From positions 1 to 64,000 of the forward strand of contig NZ_LZLY01000102.1 of assembly GCF_001673535.1 (NCBI RefSeq): a stretch of DNA of 64,000 nucleotides. The letters run 5' to 3'. A model generated the notes under the pieces. That model saw only the letters and a list, made by a program, of their open reading frames with translations. It ran no database searches and was not told the DNA's origin. The position numbers and the translations under genes are program-made. This DNA is from Mycobacterium sp. 1081908.1. Its GTDB lineage: Bacteria; Actinomycetota; Actinomycetes; Mycobacteriales; Mycobacteriaceae. Of this stretch, positions 22,828 through 32,232 are shown one piece after another. Position 1 is the stretch's first letter; each line of letters begins with the position of its first letter.

Positions 22828-23625
22828 GTGACCGCACCCGAAGCAGACCTGTCCGGATGGTCGGTGGCACCGTTCACCGGAGGCGGCTACACCCACGACG
22901 TCTATCGCAAGGGCGCGGGCCCCGGCGTGGTGCTGATTCCGGAGATCCCCGGAATCCACCCCGCCGTGCTGGGCCTCGGTAATCACCTGGTGGACAACGG
23001 GTTCACCGTCGCCATGCCGTCGCTTTTCGGTGTGCCGGGTAAGCCGAAGACGCTCGGCTACATCATCGGCACCACCACGCGGGCCTGTGTCGCAAGGGAA
23101 TTCGCGGCGTTCGCCACCAACAAGGAGCGGCCGGTGTCGTTGTTCCTGCGCGCGCTGGCCCGCGACCTCAACGCGTCGACGCCGGGCAAGGGCGTCGGCG
23201 TCATCGGCCAGTGCTTCACCGGCGGCTTCGCGCTGGCCGCCGCCGTCGACGACAGCGTTTTGGCCCCGGTGCTTTCCCAGCCGTCGGTGCCGATGCCGCT
23301 GGGCCGCGCGCGGCGCGCCGACACGGGGTTGAGCGAGTCCGAGATGACCACCGTGGCCGACCGTTGCGCCAATGACGGCCTGTGCGCGATGGGCCTGCGC
23401 TTCAGCGAGGACAACATCGTGCCGCGGGAACGGTTCGCGGCGCTCAAAGCGCGCCTCGGCGACGCGTTCGAGGTGATCGAAATCGACTCGCGCCCAGGCA
23501 ATGAAGGCGGCTTCGGCAAGATGGCGCACTCGGTGCTGACCGACGAGGTCCGCGAAGTCGACGGCCAACCGGCTTACGAGGCGCGCAAACGGGTAGTCGA
23601 GTTCCTAACCGAGCGGCTCAGTTAG
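22828..23625 (+). CDS. Dienelactone hydrolase-family protein
   Basis: This is a 265-aa alpha/beta hydrolase. The nucleophile is a cysteine in GVIGQCFTGGFAL (G-x-C-x-G-G), as in dienelactone hydrolases. Asp in FSEDNIVPRERF and His near GFGKMAHSVL are likely to complete the triad. The oxyanion region is VVLIPEIPGIHPAV. GTG 22828 follows gaaagaag at good spacing, which decided the start. The substrate is unknown. It sits between the DUF4245 gene and a carboxylesterase, all on the plus strand with short gaps, forming a small hydrolase operon. Confidence 0.88.
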   Translation: MTAPEADLSGWSVAPFTGGGYTHDVYRKGAGPGVVLIPEIPGIHPAVLGLGNHLVDNGFTVAMPSLFGVPGKPKTLGYIIGTTTRACVAREFAAFATNKERPVSLFLRALARDLNASTPGKGVGVIGQCFTGGFALAAAVDDSVLAPVLSQPSVPMPLGRARRADTGLSESEMTTVADRCANDGLCAMGLRFSEDNIVPRERFAALKARLGDAFEVIEIDSRPGNEGGFGKMAHSVLTDEVREVDGQPAYEARKRVVEFLTERLS

Positions 23626-23639
23626 GGAAGTTCGAGATC

Positions 23640-25175
23640 ATGGCGACCGACGACCGCGTGGTCGAAACCACCCATGGCCCGGTGCGGGGCGCTGACGACG
23701 GCGGCGTCAGGACCTGGAAGGGCGTCCGATACGCCGCGCCGCCCGTCGGCGACTTACGGTTCCGGCGACCGGAGCCCCCGGAGCGGTGGGCGGAGGTCGC
23801 CGACGCCACGTCCTACGGCCCCGCGTGCCCGCAACCCGCCTTTCCCAACATGCCGCTGGACCTCGGTGCCCCGCAGGGCGAAGACTGCCTGAGCCTGAAC
23901 GTCTTCGCGCCGGCGGGCACCGCGCCCGGTGACGTCAAACCGGTGATGGTGTGGCTGCACGGCGGTGCTTACGTTCTGGGGTCGGCCAGCCAGCCGCTCT
24001 ACGAGGGCCACCGGTTGGTCACCGGCGGGGACGTTGTCGTCGTGACGGTCAACTATCGGCTCGGGGCGCTGGGCTTTCTCGACCTGTCGTCCTTCAACAC
24101 CGCCGGGCGCCGCTTCGATTCGAACATCGGGCTGCACGACGTGCTGGCGGCGTTGCGCTGGGTGCGCGACAACATCGCGGCGTTCGGGGGTGACCCCGGA
24201 CGGGTCACGCTGTTCGGCGAATCCGCGGGCGCCGGGATCGTCACGACACTGCTGGCCGCCCCGGCGGCCGAGGGCCTGTTCGCCGGCGCCATCGCGCAAA
24301 GCTCGCCGGCCACATCGGTATACGACCGCGACCGGGCCGAGCGCGTCGCCGTGAGCTTCCTCGACAAGCTGCGCGTCGACCCGGCCGCGTTGCCCGAAGC
24401 GCCGATCGCGGCGATCCTGGCGGCGTCGCAGGAGGTGTTCGACGAAGTGCCCGTGCGCAATCCGGGCTTGCTCGCGTTCGTACCGATCGTCGACGGCGAC
24501 CTGCTGCAGGACTACCCGGTCAAGGTCGCGCAGGAGGGTCGCTCGCACCCGGTGCCGCTGATCATCGGCACCAACAAGCACGAGGCGGCGCTGTTCCGCC
24601 TGATGCGCTCGCCGCTGATGCCGATCACCCCGAGCGCGATCACGTCGATGTTCACCCAGATCGCCGCCGAACAGCCCGACCTGCAATTGCCAAGCCAGGA
24701 GCAGATCGTGTCGGCGTACTCCGGATTGCGCCGCAAGGCAAGGTTTTTGAGCATCGCAACCGACGTCGGCTTCCGGATGCCGTCGGTGTGGCTGGCCGAG
24801 GGGCACAGCGGCGTTGCGCCGGTGTATCTGTACCGGTTCGACTACTCGACCCCGCTGCTGAAGCTGCTGCTGGTCAACGCCGCCCACGCCACCGAATTGC
24901 CTTACATATGGGGCAATCTCGGGGCGCCGAAGGACCCGACCCTGAAGCTCGGCGGCGCCAGGACCGCCAAGGCGGTCTCGAAACGGGTGCGCACCAGGTG
25001 GGTCAACTTCGCCACCCACGGCAAACCCGCGGGCCCGGCCGGCGAGCCGGAGTGGACGCCCTACCAGGAGGCCGACCGGGCCTGCCTGGTCATCGACAAG
25101 CGCGACACGATCGCCGCCGATCTCGACGCCCCGATCCGGGCCGCGTGGGGCACCGAGATGGTGAGCTTCCGCTAG
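23640..25175 (+). CDS. Type B carboxylesterase (para-nitrobenzyl esterase family)
   Basis: The 511-aa enzyme has all family hallmarks: HGGAYVLGSA (oxyanion hole), VTLFGESAGAG with the nucleophilic Ser, an acidic triad residue near TNKHEAALF and the His in HATELPYIWG. Length is typical. In M. tuberculosis the corresponding locus (Rv1104-Rv1105) is annotated as two fragments, whereas here the reading frame is continuous. No signal peptide is seen, so it is probably cytosolic. The start is 14 bp after the dienelactone hydrolase stop, and the 3' end overlaps the convergent 3beta-HSD by 4 bp. Confidence 0.93.
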   Translation: MATDDRVVETTHGPVRGADDGGVRTWKGVRYAAPPVGDLRFRRPEPPERWAEVADATSYGPACPQPAFPNMPLDLGAPQGEDCLSLNVFAPAGTAPGDVKPVMVWLHGGAYVLGSASQPLYEGHRLVTGGDVVVVTVNYRLGALGFLDLSSFNTAGRRFDSNIGLHDVLAALRWVRDNIAAFGGDPGRVTLFGESAGAGIVTTLLAAPAAEGLFAGAIAQSSPATSVYDRDRAERVAVSFLDKLRVDPAALPEAPIAAILAASQEVFDEVPVRNPGLLAFVPIVDGDLLQDYPVKVAQEGRSHPVPLIIGTNKHEAALFRLMRSPLMPITPSAITSMFTQIAAEQPDLQLPSQEQIVSAYSGLRRKARFLSIATDVGFRMPSVWLAEGHSGVAPVYLYRFDYSTPLLKLLLVNAAHATELPYIWGNLGAPKDPTLKLGGARTAKAVSKRVRTRWVNFATHGKPAGPAGEPEWTPYQEADRACLVIDKRDTIAADLDAPIRAAWGTEMVSFR

Positions 25176-26260
25176 CCTGTCGTCTTGGCCGCGGCGGCCT
25201 GACTTTTCATCTGCTGGAACAGGTCCACGTAGTACGGCAGGCATTCGGACATGGCCTTGTCGGTGGTGAACAGCGGCTCATACCCGAGGTCGCGCCGCGC
25301 CTTGTCGATCGAGAAATAGTTGTCCAGGTACAACCGCTCGACGGCCAGCGGCTCCAGCAGCGGTGCGGGTATCCCGAACCGGAAATGCAGCCGCTGCCAA
25401 CCGCTCATCGCCGCGCGGACCATCGGGCCGTTGACCCGCATTCGCGGCCAGGTCTGCCCGCAGGCCTCTACGACTGGCCGGGCGAACTCGAACATGTTGA
25501 TCGGTTCGGCGTCGTTGATGAAGTACGCCTGACCGGGCGCCGTCCCACCCGGGACCAGATGCTGGGCGGCCAGGATGAAGCCGTGAATCAGGTTGTGCAC
25601 GTAGGAGTTATCCAGTCGCGCCGACTTGCGGCCGATCAGCACCTTGACGTGGCCGGCGATCACGCTTTCGAACAGCATGCGGAACATCGTCTGATCGCCG
25701 CGGCCCCAGATGCCACTGGGCCGGATCGCGCACGTCAGCATGTCCCCAACGCCGTTCTGCGACAAGACGAATCGCTCGGCGACCACCTTCGTCTCGGTGT
25801 AGAGGTCGTTGAACCTGTTGGTGTACGGCAGTGTTTCGTCACCACCGGCGATGTTCTGCCCGCCCATCACCACGCTGTTGGACGAGGTGTAGACGAACCG
25901 CTTCACGCCGGCCTGCTGCCCGGCGTGCACCAGGTTCTCCGTGCCGCCGACGTTGACGGCGAAGCTGCGCTGGCGGTATTCGTCGGTGACCGACGCGCCG
26001 CCCATCAGCTCGATGAGCGCGGCGGTGTGGAACACCGTGTCGATGCCGTCCACCGCGGCGGCGCAGACGCCCGTGTCGGTGATGTCGCCCTGCAGCACCT
26101 CCAGCTGTGGATGCGCGGGGAGCGGGGAGGGGGCGCGGTCGAAGGACCGCACCTGGTGCCCGCGGTCGAGCAGGCTGGTCACCAGGTTCGCGCCGACAAA
26201 TCCCGAGCCGCCGGTGACCAGGACGCGCCCGAGTTCGGTTGTCAGTGATGGATCACCCAT
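25172..26260 (-). CDS. 3-beta-hydroxysteroid dehydrogenase/isomerase
   Basis: The 362-aa product is collinear with Rv1106c, the NAD-dependent enzyme that oxidises and isomerises cholesterol to cholestenone. An extended SDR fold is visible: GGSGFVGANLV for the dinucleotide at the N-terminus and the catalytic YTETK (Tyr-x3-Lys) in the middle. The C-terminal part includes a hydrophobic helix. ATG 26260 precedes MGDPSLTTELGRVLVTG. With the ketosteroid isomerase-like gene at 7113, two steroid-type activities are encoded in this window. Confidence 0.94.
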   Translation of the reverse strand: MGDPSLTTELGRVLVTGGSGFVGANLVTSLLDRGHQVRSFDRAPSPLPAHPQLEVLQGDITDTGVCAAAVDGIDTVFHTAALIELMGGASVTDEYRQRSFAVNVGGTENLVHAGQQAGVKRFVYTSSNSVVMGGQNIAGGDETLPYTNRFNDLYTETKVVAERFVLSQNGVGDMLTCAIRPSGIWGRGDQTMFRMLFESVIAGHVKVLIGRKSARLDNSYVHNLIHGFILAAQHLVPGGTAPGQAYFINDAEPINMFEFARPVVEACGQTWPRMRVNGPMVRAAMSGWQRLHFRFGIPAPLLEPLAVERLYLDNYFSIDKARRDLGYEPLFTTDKAMSECLPYYVDLFQQMKSQAAAAKTTG

Positions 26261-26314
26261 AGTTCGCGAAGCATAGTCCAGAACAATTGGAACGTGTTCC
26301 AGTGTGCGGCGCGG

Positions 26315-26551
26315 TCAGCCCTCGTCGGGCTCGCCGGCCGCGAGCGCGTCCTCGACCCGCTTGCGGGCGCCAGCTAAGTGCTCTTCGCACCGTTTGGCCA
26401 GCTGCTCGCCCCGTTCCCACAGCTGCAGCGACGCGTCGAGGTCCAGCCCGCCCTGCTCCAGCAGCCGCACCACCTCGATCAGCTCGTCGCGGCAAGCCTC
26501 GTAGCCGAGCTGACTAATGGGAGTAATTGATTCGCCGTCGTTACCGACCAT
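26315..26551 (-). CDS. xseB: Exodeoxyribonuclease VII small subunit
   Basis: The 78-aa protein has the XseB pattern of two helices: [43 protein letters not shown]. The small subunit binds XseA to form the single-strand-specific exonuclease VII used in repair. ATG 26551 overlaps the xseA stop by 11 bp, which implies translational coupling. It matches Rv1107c in size and position. Confidence 0.95.
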   Translation of the reverse strand: MVGNDGESITPISQLGYEACRDELIEVVRLLEQGGLDLDASLQLWERGEQLAKRCEEHLAGARKRVEDALAAGEPDEG

Positions 26552-27791
26552 CGGTCACCCCCTCGCTCACCGCCGCCACGGCGCCGTCGGCCACCCGCAC
26601 CCGCAGGTGCGTGCCCGCCGGCGCGTCGCCGACCGAACGCAGCACCGCCGCGGCACCCGCGTCGGGAAGGGTCTGCACGACGGCGTAGCCGCGGGCCAGG
26701 GTGGCCGCGGGGCCCAGCGTGGCCAGCCGCGCGCCCAGGTGACCGACGCGGTCGGCCTCGGCGGTGATCAGCCGCCGGATGTCGCGGCGCACCGCCGAGC
26801 GGGCGCGGTGGATTTCGTCGGCGCGGGCCGCCAGGGCCGTCAGCGGCTCGGCCAGCACCGGGCGGCTGCGCAGCTGGGTCAGCGCGCGTTGTTCCCGGGA
26901 CACCCAGTTGCGCAGGGCCTGCGCGCTGCGCCTCCGCAGGTCATCGATCAGCCGCTGCTCGGCGGCGGTGTCGGGCACGACCTTCTTGGCGGCGTCGGTG
27001 GGGGTCGCGGCGCGCACATCGGCGACCAAATCGCACAGCGGGTTGTCGGGCTCGTGCCCGATCGCGCTGATCACCGGGGTGCGGCAGGCCGCGATCGCGC
27101 GGCACAGGGTTTCGTCGGAGAACGGCAGCAGGTCCTCCACGCTGCCGCCGCCGCGGGCCAGCACGATCACGTCGACGTCGGCGTCGCGGTCGAGTTCGCG
27201 CAGCGCCTCGACGATCTGCGCGACCGCGTTGGGCCCCTGCACGGCGGTGTTGCGCACCGCGAAACGCACCCCGGGCCAGCGGGCGGCGGCCACGGTCGTC
27301 ACGTCGTGCTCGGCGGCGCTCGCGCGGCCGGTGATCAGCCCGATCATGTTGGGCAGGAAGGGGATTGGTCGCTTGAGCCGAGGATCGAACAGCCCTTCGG
27401 CATCGAGCAGCCGGCGTAGCCGGTCGATGCGCGCCAGCAGCTCGCCGATGCCGACCGCGCGAATCTCGCTGAGCCGCAACGAGAATGTGCCCCGGCCGGT
27501 GTAGAACGACGGCTTGCCGCAGACCACCACCTGGGTACCCTCGGCGAGCTTCACCGGAGCGTTCGCCACCAGGTCGCGCGAACACGTCACGGTCAGCGAC
27601 ATGTCGGCCGCGGGGTCGCGCAGCACCATGAACACCGTTTTGGAGTCGGGCCGCATCGTGATCTGGGCCAGCTGCCCCTCCACCCAGACGATGCCCAGCT
27701 TGTCGATCCAGCCCGCGACGCGGACCGCCACCGCGCGCACCGGAAAGGGGTTCTCCGCGGAGTTGGATTCGGGATTAGCCGCTCGGGTCAC
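26541..27791 (-). CDS. xseA: Exodeoxyribonuclease VII large subunit
   Basis: This is a 416-aa catalytic subunit. It has an N-terminal OB-fold ([23 protein letters not shown]) followed by the nuclease core with [18 protein letters not shown] and [14 protein letters not shown], then a helical coiled region and a small C-terminal domain. It matches Rv1108c. Start GTG 27791 ([22 protein letters not shown]) overlaps the stop of the upstream gene by 4 bp, and the conserved NSAENPFPV follows shortly, which supports this start over longer upstream frames. The operon order is 27788-28378 gene, xseA, xseB. Confidence 0.95.
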   Translation of the reverse strand: MTRAANPESNSAENPFPVRAVAVRVAGWIDKLGIVWVEGQLAQITMRPDSKTVFMVLRDPAADMSLTVTCSRDLVANAPVKLAEGTQVVVCGKPSFYTGRGTFSLRLSEIRAVGIGELLARIDRLRRLLDAEGLFDPRLKRPIPFLPNMIGLITGRASAAEHDVTTVAAARWPGVRFAVRNTAVQGPNAVAQIVEALRELDRDADVDVIVLARGGGSVEDLLPFSDETLCRAIAACRTPVISAIGHEPDNPLCDLVADVRAATPTDAAKKVVPDTAAEQRLIDDLRRRSAQALRNWVSREQRALTQLRSRPVLAEPLTALAARADEIHRARSAVRRDIRRLITAEADRVGHLGARLATLGPAATLARGYAVVQTLPDAGAAAVLRSVGDAPAGTHLRVRVADGAVAAVSEGVTDGR

Positions 27792-28378
27792 TTCGCGTTC
27801 GCGCGGGTGATCCTGTTGGCGAGGAGCGTCTGGAACGGCGCCCGGGCCTTGGTGGCCTGTTCGTAGGCCAGCAGGGCCTCGAGTTCGTCGACGCTCAGCG
27901 ACTGCAGCCTGGCGCGCAGCTGGGCCAGCGTCAGCGCCGGGTAGTCGAGTTCGGCCGCCACCGCCGGCTGCGCGACGGCCGATTTCGCCGCCGGCTTCTT
28001 CGATTGCTTCGCGGGTTTGACGAGCGCGCTGGCGTCCTCGTGCGCGTCGGCCACCGAGTACAGCGCGAACCGGCCCTCGGCCCGCCGGTCGGCGTCGTCG
28101 CCGTCCGCCGCCGGGGCCCCGTCGTCTTCGGGCAGGTCCTCGTCGAAGGTCGCCCACTCCGGCTTCTCGTCCTTGGGCGGAAAGATCGACTCCAGGGTGC
28201 TGTCGCCTTTGATCACCAGTTCGGCGAGGTTCTGCTGAAACCGCATCACAATGTGCGCCGCCGTGCTGGCCAGCGTCATGGGGTACATCAGGATGGTTTT
28301 CGGCAGCTTCATGGTCTCCTCGACAGCGACTGTCGCCGCGCCGACTATCAGCCGAACTCCGTACGGTGCAGTGGCCAT
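27788..28378 (-). CDS. Rv1109c-like conserved protein (annotated as lipid droplet-associated in related genomes)
   Basis: The 196-aa protein has a hydrophobic/amphipathic N-terminal half ([29 protein letters not shown]) that could bind a membrane or droplet surface. An acidic linker, a Lys/Ala-rich stretch ([17 protein letters not shown]) and a C-terminal helical region ([25 protein letters not shown]) follow. That last region resembles short helical association domains that end several mycobacterial proteins. It is first in the xseA-xseB operon and divergent from ispH with 65 bp between start codons. Confidence 0.82.
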   Translation of the reverse strand: MATAPYGVRLIVGAATVAVEETMKLPKTILMYPMTLASTAAHIVMRFQQNLAELVIKGDSTLESIFPPKDEKPEWATFDEDLPEDDGAPAADGDDADRRAEGRFALYSVADAHEDASALVKPAKQSKKPAAKSAVAQPAVAAELDYPALTLAQLRARLQSLSVDELEALLAYEQATKARAPFQTLLANRITRANAK

Positions 28379-28443
28379 GGGTCCAAGACTGCCTCAACCG
28401 GCGGATAAGTCCAAGCCGACCGCCTGCCGGTACCCTGAATGGC

Positions 28444-29442
28444 ATGCCGCCGACCGTCGACATGGGAATTCCCGGCGCAGCCAGCTCGGTCGCCAACGAC
28501 CCCATCCGCAAGAGGGTGCTACTGGCGGAGCCGCGCGGCTACTGCGCGGGGGTGGACCGCGCCGTCGAAACGGTGGAGCGCGCCCTGGAGAAGCACGGCG
28601 CCCCGGTCTACGTGCGCCACGAGATCGTGCACAACCGGCACGTGGTCGACACGCTGAAAAAGGCCGGCGCCGTCTTCGTCCAAGAGACCGACGAGGTCCC
28701 CGAGGGCGCCATCGTCGTCTTCTCCGCGCACGGCGTCGCGCCGACCGTCTACGCCGCCGCCGCCGAACGCAACCTGCACACCATCGATGCCACCTGCCCG
28801 CTGGTGACCAAGGTGCACAACGAGGCCAGGCGCTTCGCCCGGGACGACTACGACATCCTGCTCATCGGCCATCAGGGGCACGAGGAGGTCATCGGGACCG
28901 CCGGCGAGGCGCCAGAGCACGTGCAACTGGTCGACGGCGTGGCCGCGGTGGACGACGTGACGGTGCGCGACGAGGACAAGGTGGTCTGGCTCTCCCAGAC
29001 CACGCTCTCGGTCGACGAGACGATGGAGATCGTCGAGCGGCTGCGGCAACGTTTCCCGAAGCTGCAGGACCCGCCCAGCGACGACATCTGCTACGCGACC
29101 CAGAACCGCCAGGTCGCGGTCAAGGCGATGGCGCCCGAGTGCGAGCTGGTCATCGTCGTCGGGTCGCGCAACTCGTCCAACTCGGTGCGCCTGGTCGAGG
29201 TGGCGCTCGGCGGCGGCACGGCGGCCGCCCACCTGGTCGACTGCGCCGACGACATCGACCCGGCGTGGCTGGAGGGTGTCACGACGGTGGGCGTCACCTC
29301 CGGCGCGTCCGTGCCCGAGGTGCTGGTGCGCGGCGTGCTGGAGCGGCTCGCCGACTGCGGCTTCGACGTGGTGCAGCCGGTGACGACGGCCCAGGAGACC
29401 CTGGTGTTCGCGCTGCCCCGGGAAATCCGGTCTCGCCGCTAG
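28444..29442 (+). CDS. ispH: 4-hydroxy-3-methylbut-2-enyl diphosphate reductase
   Basis: IspH (LytB) is the last enzyme of the MEP pathway, an iron-sulfur protein producing IPP and DMAPP. The 332-aa product is collinear with LytB2 (Rv1110). Three cluster-binding cysteines are present in [11 protein letters not shown] (Cys34), [11 protein letters not shown] and [11 protein letters not shown]. The substrate motif [12 protein letters not shown], the proton-relay EVPEGA and the C-terminal [11 protein letters not shown] are intact. ATG 28444 is the natural start, while a longer frame to 28366 is not conserved. Its tail overlaps the convergent DUF6542 gene. Confidence 0.97.
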   Translation: MPPTVDMGIPGAASSVANDPIRKRVLLAEPRGYCAGVDRAVETVERALEKHGAPVYVRHEIVHNRHVVDTLKKAGAVFVQETDEVPEGAIVVFSAHGVAPTVYAAAAERNLHTIDATCPLVTKVHNEARRFARDDYDILLIGHQGHEEVIGTAGEAPEHVQLVDGVAAVDDVTVRDEDKVVWLSQTTLSVDETMEIVERLRQRFPKLQDPPSDDICYATQNRQVAVKAMAPECELVIVVGSRNSSNSVRLVEVALGGGTAAAHLVDCADDIDPAWLEGVTTVGVTSGASVPEVLVRGVLERLADCGFDVVQPVTTAQETLVFALPREIRSRR

Positions 29443-30456
29443 CCCTCGTACTCCCAGGATTCCGTCGGGAAGCCGCGCCGCTCGGCGCGCGGGTCCCTCG
29501 GTTCGTTTGACGGGGCTTCCCCGCGGTAGCGCACCCGGGAAATCGGGTGGTGTGTCGAGTTGCCGTTGCCGCTGGGGGCGGGCCGACGACGCCGGGGCTC
29601 GTAGGACTCGTACCGCTCGAAGCGCTCGGGCGCGCTGGGCGGCTCGTAGCCATCGAACCGGCTGCTCCGGGGCGTCGGCCGGTCGTAGGGATCGCGGCGG
29701 GCGTCTGCGCCGCGGCCGCTCGGCCACGTCGTCTCGGGGGTCGTCCTCCACCGGCGGGCGCCCATTCCGGGAGTGGCTTCGGCTGGAACGCGCGCCGGAT
29801 CGGCCGCCGCGCGCCGTCGCCCGGCCGTCCCGCGCGGCGGCTTTGGCGGACCGGCCGGCGGACCGGGTTCGTTTGGAGCCGGCGGCCGGTGCTTCCTCCG
29901 CATCGTCGTCCCGAGGACCCATGCCGAGGAACGAATTCAGTTTCGCGCCAATGGCGCTGACGAACGAGTGGGATTCCGCTGACGGTGCGGCGTCGTCCGT
30001 GGAGCCTGCTGCGACCGCCGGGTCCGTCTTCCCGAAATACCAGCGCACCAGGCCGATCAACAGCACGCCGCCGGCGGTGCCCAGCATCAGCGGGAAGCGC
30101 TCGATGAGCGGATAGCCGCAGTTGATCAGGAGGTCCTTGAGGTTGCCGAGCTTGCGCCCGTGGAACATCCAGTAGGCGCCGGGGACCGCGCAGAAAAGAA
30201 TCAGCGGCGGCTGAATGATCGCGGTGAACACGCCCTCCTGCCGCACCGCCAGCACGGCCGCCACGCAACCGGCTATATAGAAGGCGGCGAAGACGTGCGT
30301 CAGGTCCTTGTGGCCCATGGCGGTGTCGACCGCGTAACCGATGGCGGTCGCGGACACAGCGATGAGCAGCGCCGCCCACCACGGCACACCTGGGATCCTG
30401 GGGTGGATCGAGCGGTGGTTGGCCTCCACCGCCGATCTTCCCCGCTGTGCTGACAC
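29439..30456 (-). pseudogene. DUF6542 membrane protein with a frameshift (Rv1111c-like)
   Basis: ATG 30456 begins a product with IHPRIPGVPWWAALLIAVS and about four transmembrane segments, then a basic Arg/Ser-rich region. At about 29699-29701 (GGG on the plus strand) the frame shifts: the N-terminal frame reads [12 protein letters not shown] and runs on without a stop as antisense to ispH. Skipping one base gives RRRRRDPYDRPTP and a Tyr-rich tail HHPISRVRYRGEAPSNEPRD, ending at 29439 beside the ispH stop. That neat convergent end supports the second frame as the true C-terminus. It is either a real frameshift in a disordered tail or a one-base sequencing error. Confidence 0.75.
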
Positions 30457-30587
30457 ATGTAGACCGTACCGGGAATGAGCCGAAACGCTCGTAAAGACCT
30501 TGTTAGCGACGGTTGGCGTGCCCCCGCCAAATCAAAGCCGCACGCACGAACGAACCGCCGCGGTCGGCCCCTTAGACTTGGTTCCCC

Positions 30588-31661
30588 GTGAGCCTCAGCC
30601 TTGGAATCGTCGGCCTGCCCAATGTCGGCAAGTCGACGCTGTTCAACGCGCTGACCCGCAACAACGTGGTGGCGGCGAATTATCCGTTCGCGACGATCGA
30701 ACCGAACGAGGGCGTGGTTTCGCTGCCGGATCCGCGGCTGGCCAAGCTGGCGGAGCTCTTCTCCTCCGAGCGCATCGTTGCGGCGCCGGTCACATTCGTC
30801 GACATCGCGGGACTGGTCAAGGGTGCCTCGGAGGGGGCCGGGCTGGGCAACAAGTTCCTGGCCCACATCCGCGAATGCGACGCCATCTGTCAGGTGGTGC
30901 GGGTGTTTTCCGACGACGACGTGACCCACGTCGCGGGCGAGGTGGACCCCAAGTCCGACATCGAGGTCGTCGAGACCGAGCTGATCCTGGCCGACCTGCA
31001 GACGCTCGAGCGCGCGCTACCGCGGCTGGAAAAGGAAGCGCGCACCAGCAAGGAGCGCAAGCCCGTCCACGACGCCGCCGTCGCCGCCCAGGCGGTGCTG
31101 GACGGGGGCAAGACGCTGTTCGCCGCGGGCAACGACGTGTCGCTGTTGCGCGAGCTGAACCTGCTGACCATCAAGCCGTTCTTGTACGTCTTCAACGCCG
31201 ACGAGGCGGTGCTGACCGACGCCGAGCGGGTCGCGCAGTTGCGCCAGCTCGTCGCGCCGGCCGACGCCGTATTCCTCGACGCCGCAATCGAATCCGAGCT
31301 GGTCGAGCTCGATGACGAGTCGGCCGCGGAGCTGCTGGAGTCCATCGGGCAGACCGAGCGCGGGCTCGACGCGTTGGCCCGGGCGGGTTTTCACACGCTC
31401 AAGCTGCAGACGTTCCTGACGGCGGGGCCAAAAGAGGCGCGGGCGTGGGTGATTCATCAAGGCGACACCGCGCCCAAGGCCGCTGGGGTGATTCACACCG
31501 ATTTCGAGAAGGGCTTCATCAAGGCCGAGATCGTGTCCTACGACGACCTGATCGCCGCGGGGTCCATGGCCGCGGCCAAGGCCGCCGGCAAGGTCCGCAT
31601 GGAGGGCAAGGACTACGTGATGGCCGACGGCGACGTGGTCGAGTTCCGCTTCAACGTCTAG
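30588..31661 (+). CDS. ychF: Ribosome-associated GTPase/ATPase YchF (Obg-like)
   Basis: The 357-aa protein has the G1 P-loop GIVGLPNVGKSTLFNAL, switch region NYPFATIEPNEG, G3 VDIAGLVKGASEGAGLGN, and the atypical NxxE (FNADEAV) in place of NKxD, which in this subfamily favours ATP over GTP. A coiled coil and a C-terminal TGS domain (VIHTDFEKGFIKAEIVSYDD) complete it. It matches Rv1112. GTG 30588 starts directly at the conserved MSLSLGIVGLPN. It is divergent from the frameshifted DUF6542 gene. Confidence 0.96.
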   Translation: MSLSLGIVGLPNVGKSTLFNALTRNNVVAANYPFATIEPNEGVVSLPDPRLAKLAELFSSERIVAAPVTFVDIAGLVKGASEGAGLGNKFLAHIRECDAICQVVRVFSDDDVTHVAGEVDPKSDIEVVETELILADLQTLERALPRLEKEARTSKERKPVHDAAVAAQAVLDGGKTLFAAGNDVSLLRELNLLTIKPFLYVFNADEAVLTDAERVAQLRQLVAPADAVFLDAAIESELVELDDESAAELLESIGQTERGLDALARAGFHTLKLQTFLTAGPKEARAWVIHQGDTAPKAAGVIHTDFEKGFIKAEIVSYDDLIAAGSMAAAKAAGKVRMEGKDYVMADGDVVEFRFNV

Positions 31662-31674
31662 CGCGTGCAAACAA

Positions 31675-32163
31675 GTGACTGGCGGCCCTCCCGCGCTCCG
31701 TCTGCGCACCCGAGTCGGGAGTGACGAGTATCCGCGACTGGTTGAGGTCTGGCGGAGTGCGGTCGACGCCACCCATGGGTTCCTCCGGCGGTCGGATCGT
31801 GACGAGATCGAGCGGCGACTGCCTTCCGACTATCTGCCACATGTGCGCCTGGTTGTGGCCGAACGCGGCGACGAGGTGGTCGGCTTCGCAGGCGTTGCTC
31901 ACGACAAACTCGAAATGCTGTTTGTGGACGCGGGACACCGCGGCAGCGGGGTTGGGAGTGCGCTTCTGTCGCACGTGATCGACGTGGATTCGGTCCGGTA
32001 CGTGGACGTCAATGAGGACAACGCAGAGGCCGTCGCGTTTTATCGCAATCGGGGTTTCACCGTCGTGGGGCGAAGTGACCTCGACGATGACGGGAGACCC
32101 TATCCATTGCTCCGGATGGAGCGACGTCCACTGGGCCGAGGAACTCAGCGGCCGAAGGAGTAG
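31675..32163 (+). CDS. GNAT acetyltransferase, YjaB-like
   Basis: The 162-aa protein is collinear with E. coli YjaB: VWRSAVDATHGFLRRSD, KLEMLFVDAGHRGSGVGSAL (the acetyl-CoA pyrophosphate loop), VDVNEDNAEAVAFYRNRGF and DDDGRPYPLLRME. Substrate unknown. GTG 31675 is 13 bp after the ychF stop. Base composition is slightly less GC-rich than the flanks and the family is scattered in mycobacteria, so it may have been acquired. Confidence 0.88.
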   Translation: MTGGPPALRLRTRVGSDEYPRLVEVWRSAVDATHGFLRRSDRDEIERRLPSDYLPHVRLVVAERGDEVVGFAGVAHDKLEMLFVDAGHRGSGVGSALLSHVIDVDSVRYVDVNEDNAEAVAFYRNRGFTVVGRSDLDDDGRPYPLLRMERRPLGRGTQRPKE

Positions 32164-32173
32164 GCCCTGTCAA

Positions 32174-32189
32174 CTGGACAGGTGTCCAG
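32174..32189. promoter_or_regulatory. Perfect palindrome, probable operator of the SnoaL-like gene
   Basis: CTGGACA (32174-32180), GG, TGTCCAG (32183-32189) forms a perfect inverted repeat 43 bp upstream of the next start codon. Arm length and spacing suit a dimeric helix-turn-helix repressor. The regulator is not identified. Confidence 0.5.
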
Positions 32190-32232
32190 GTAGTGTGACC
32201 ATCACGTTGGTGTAAGCAGAGTAGGGGCTGAG

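Noticed and set aside
28519..29438. Continuation of the DUF6542 frame antisense to ispH
   Set aside because: It arises from the frameshift near 29700, has no protein-like composition and is covered by the well-conserved ispH gene.
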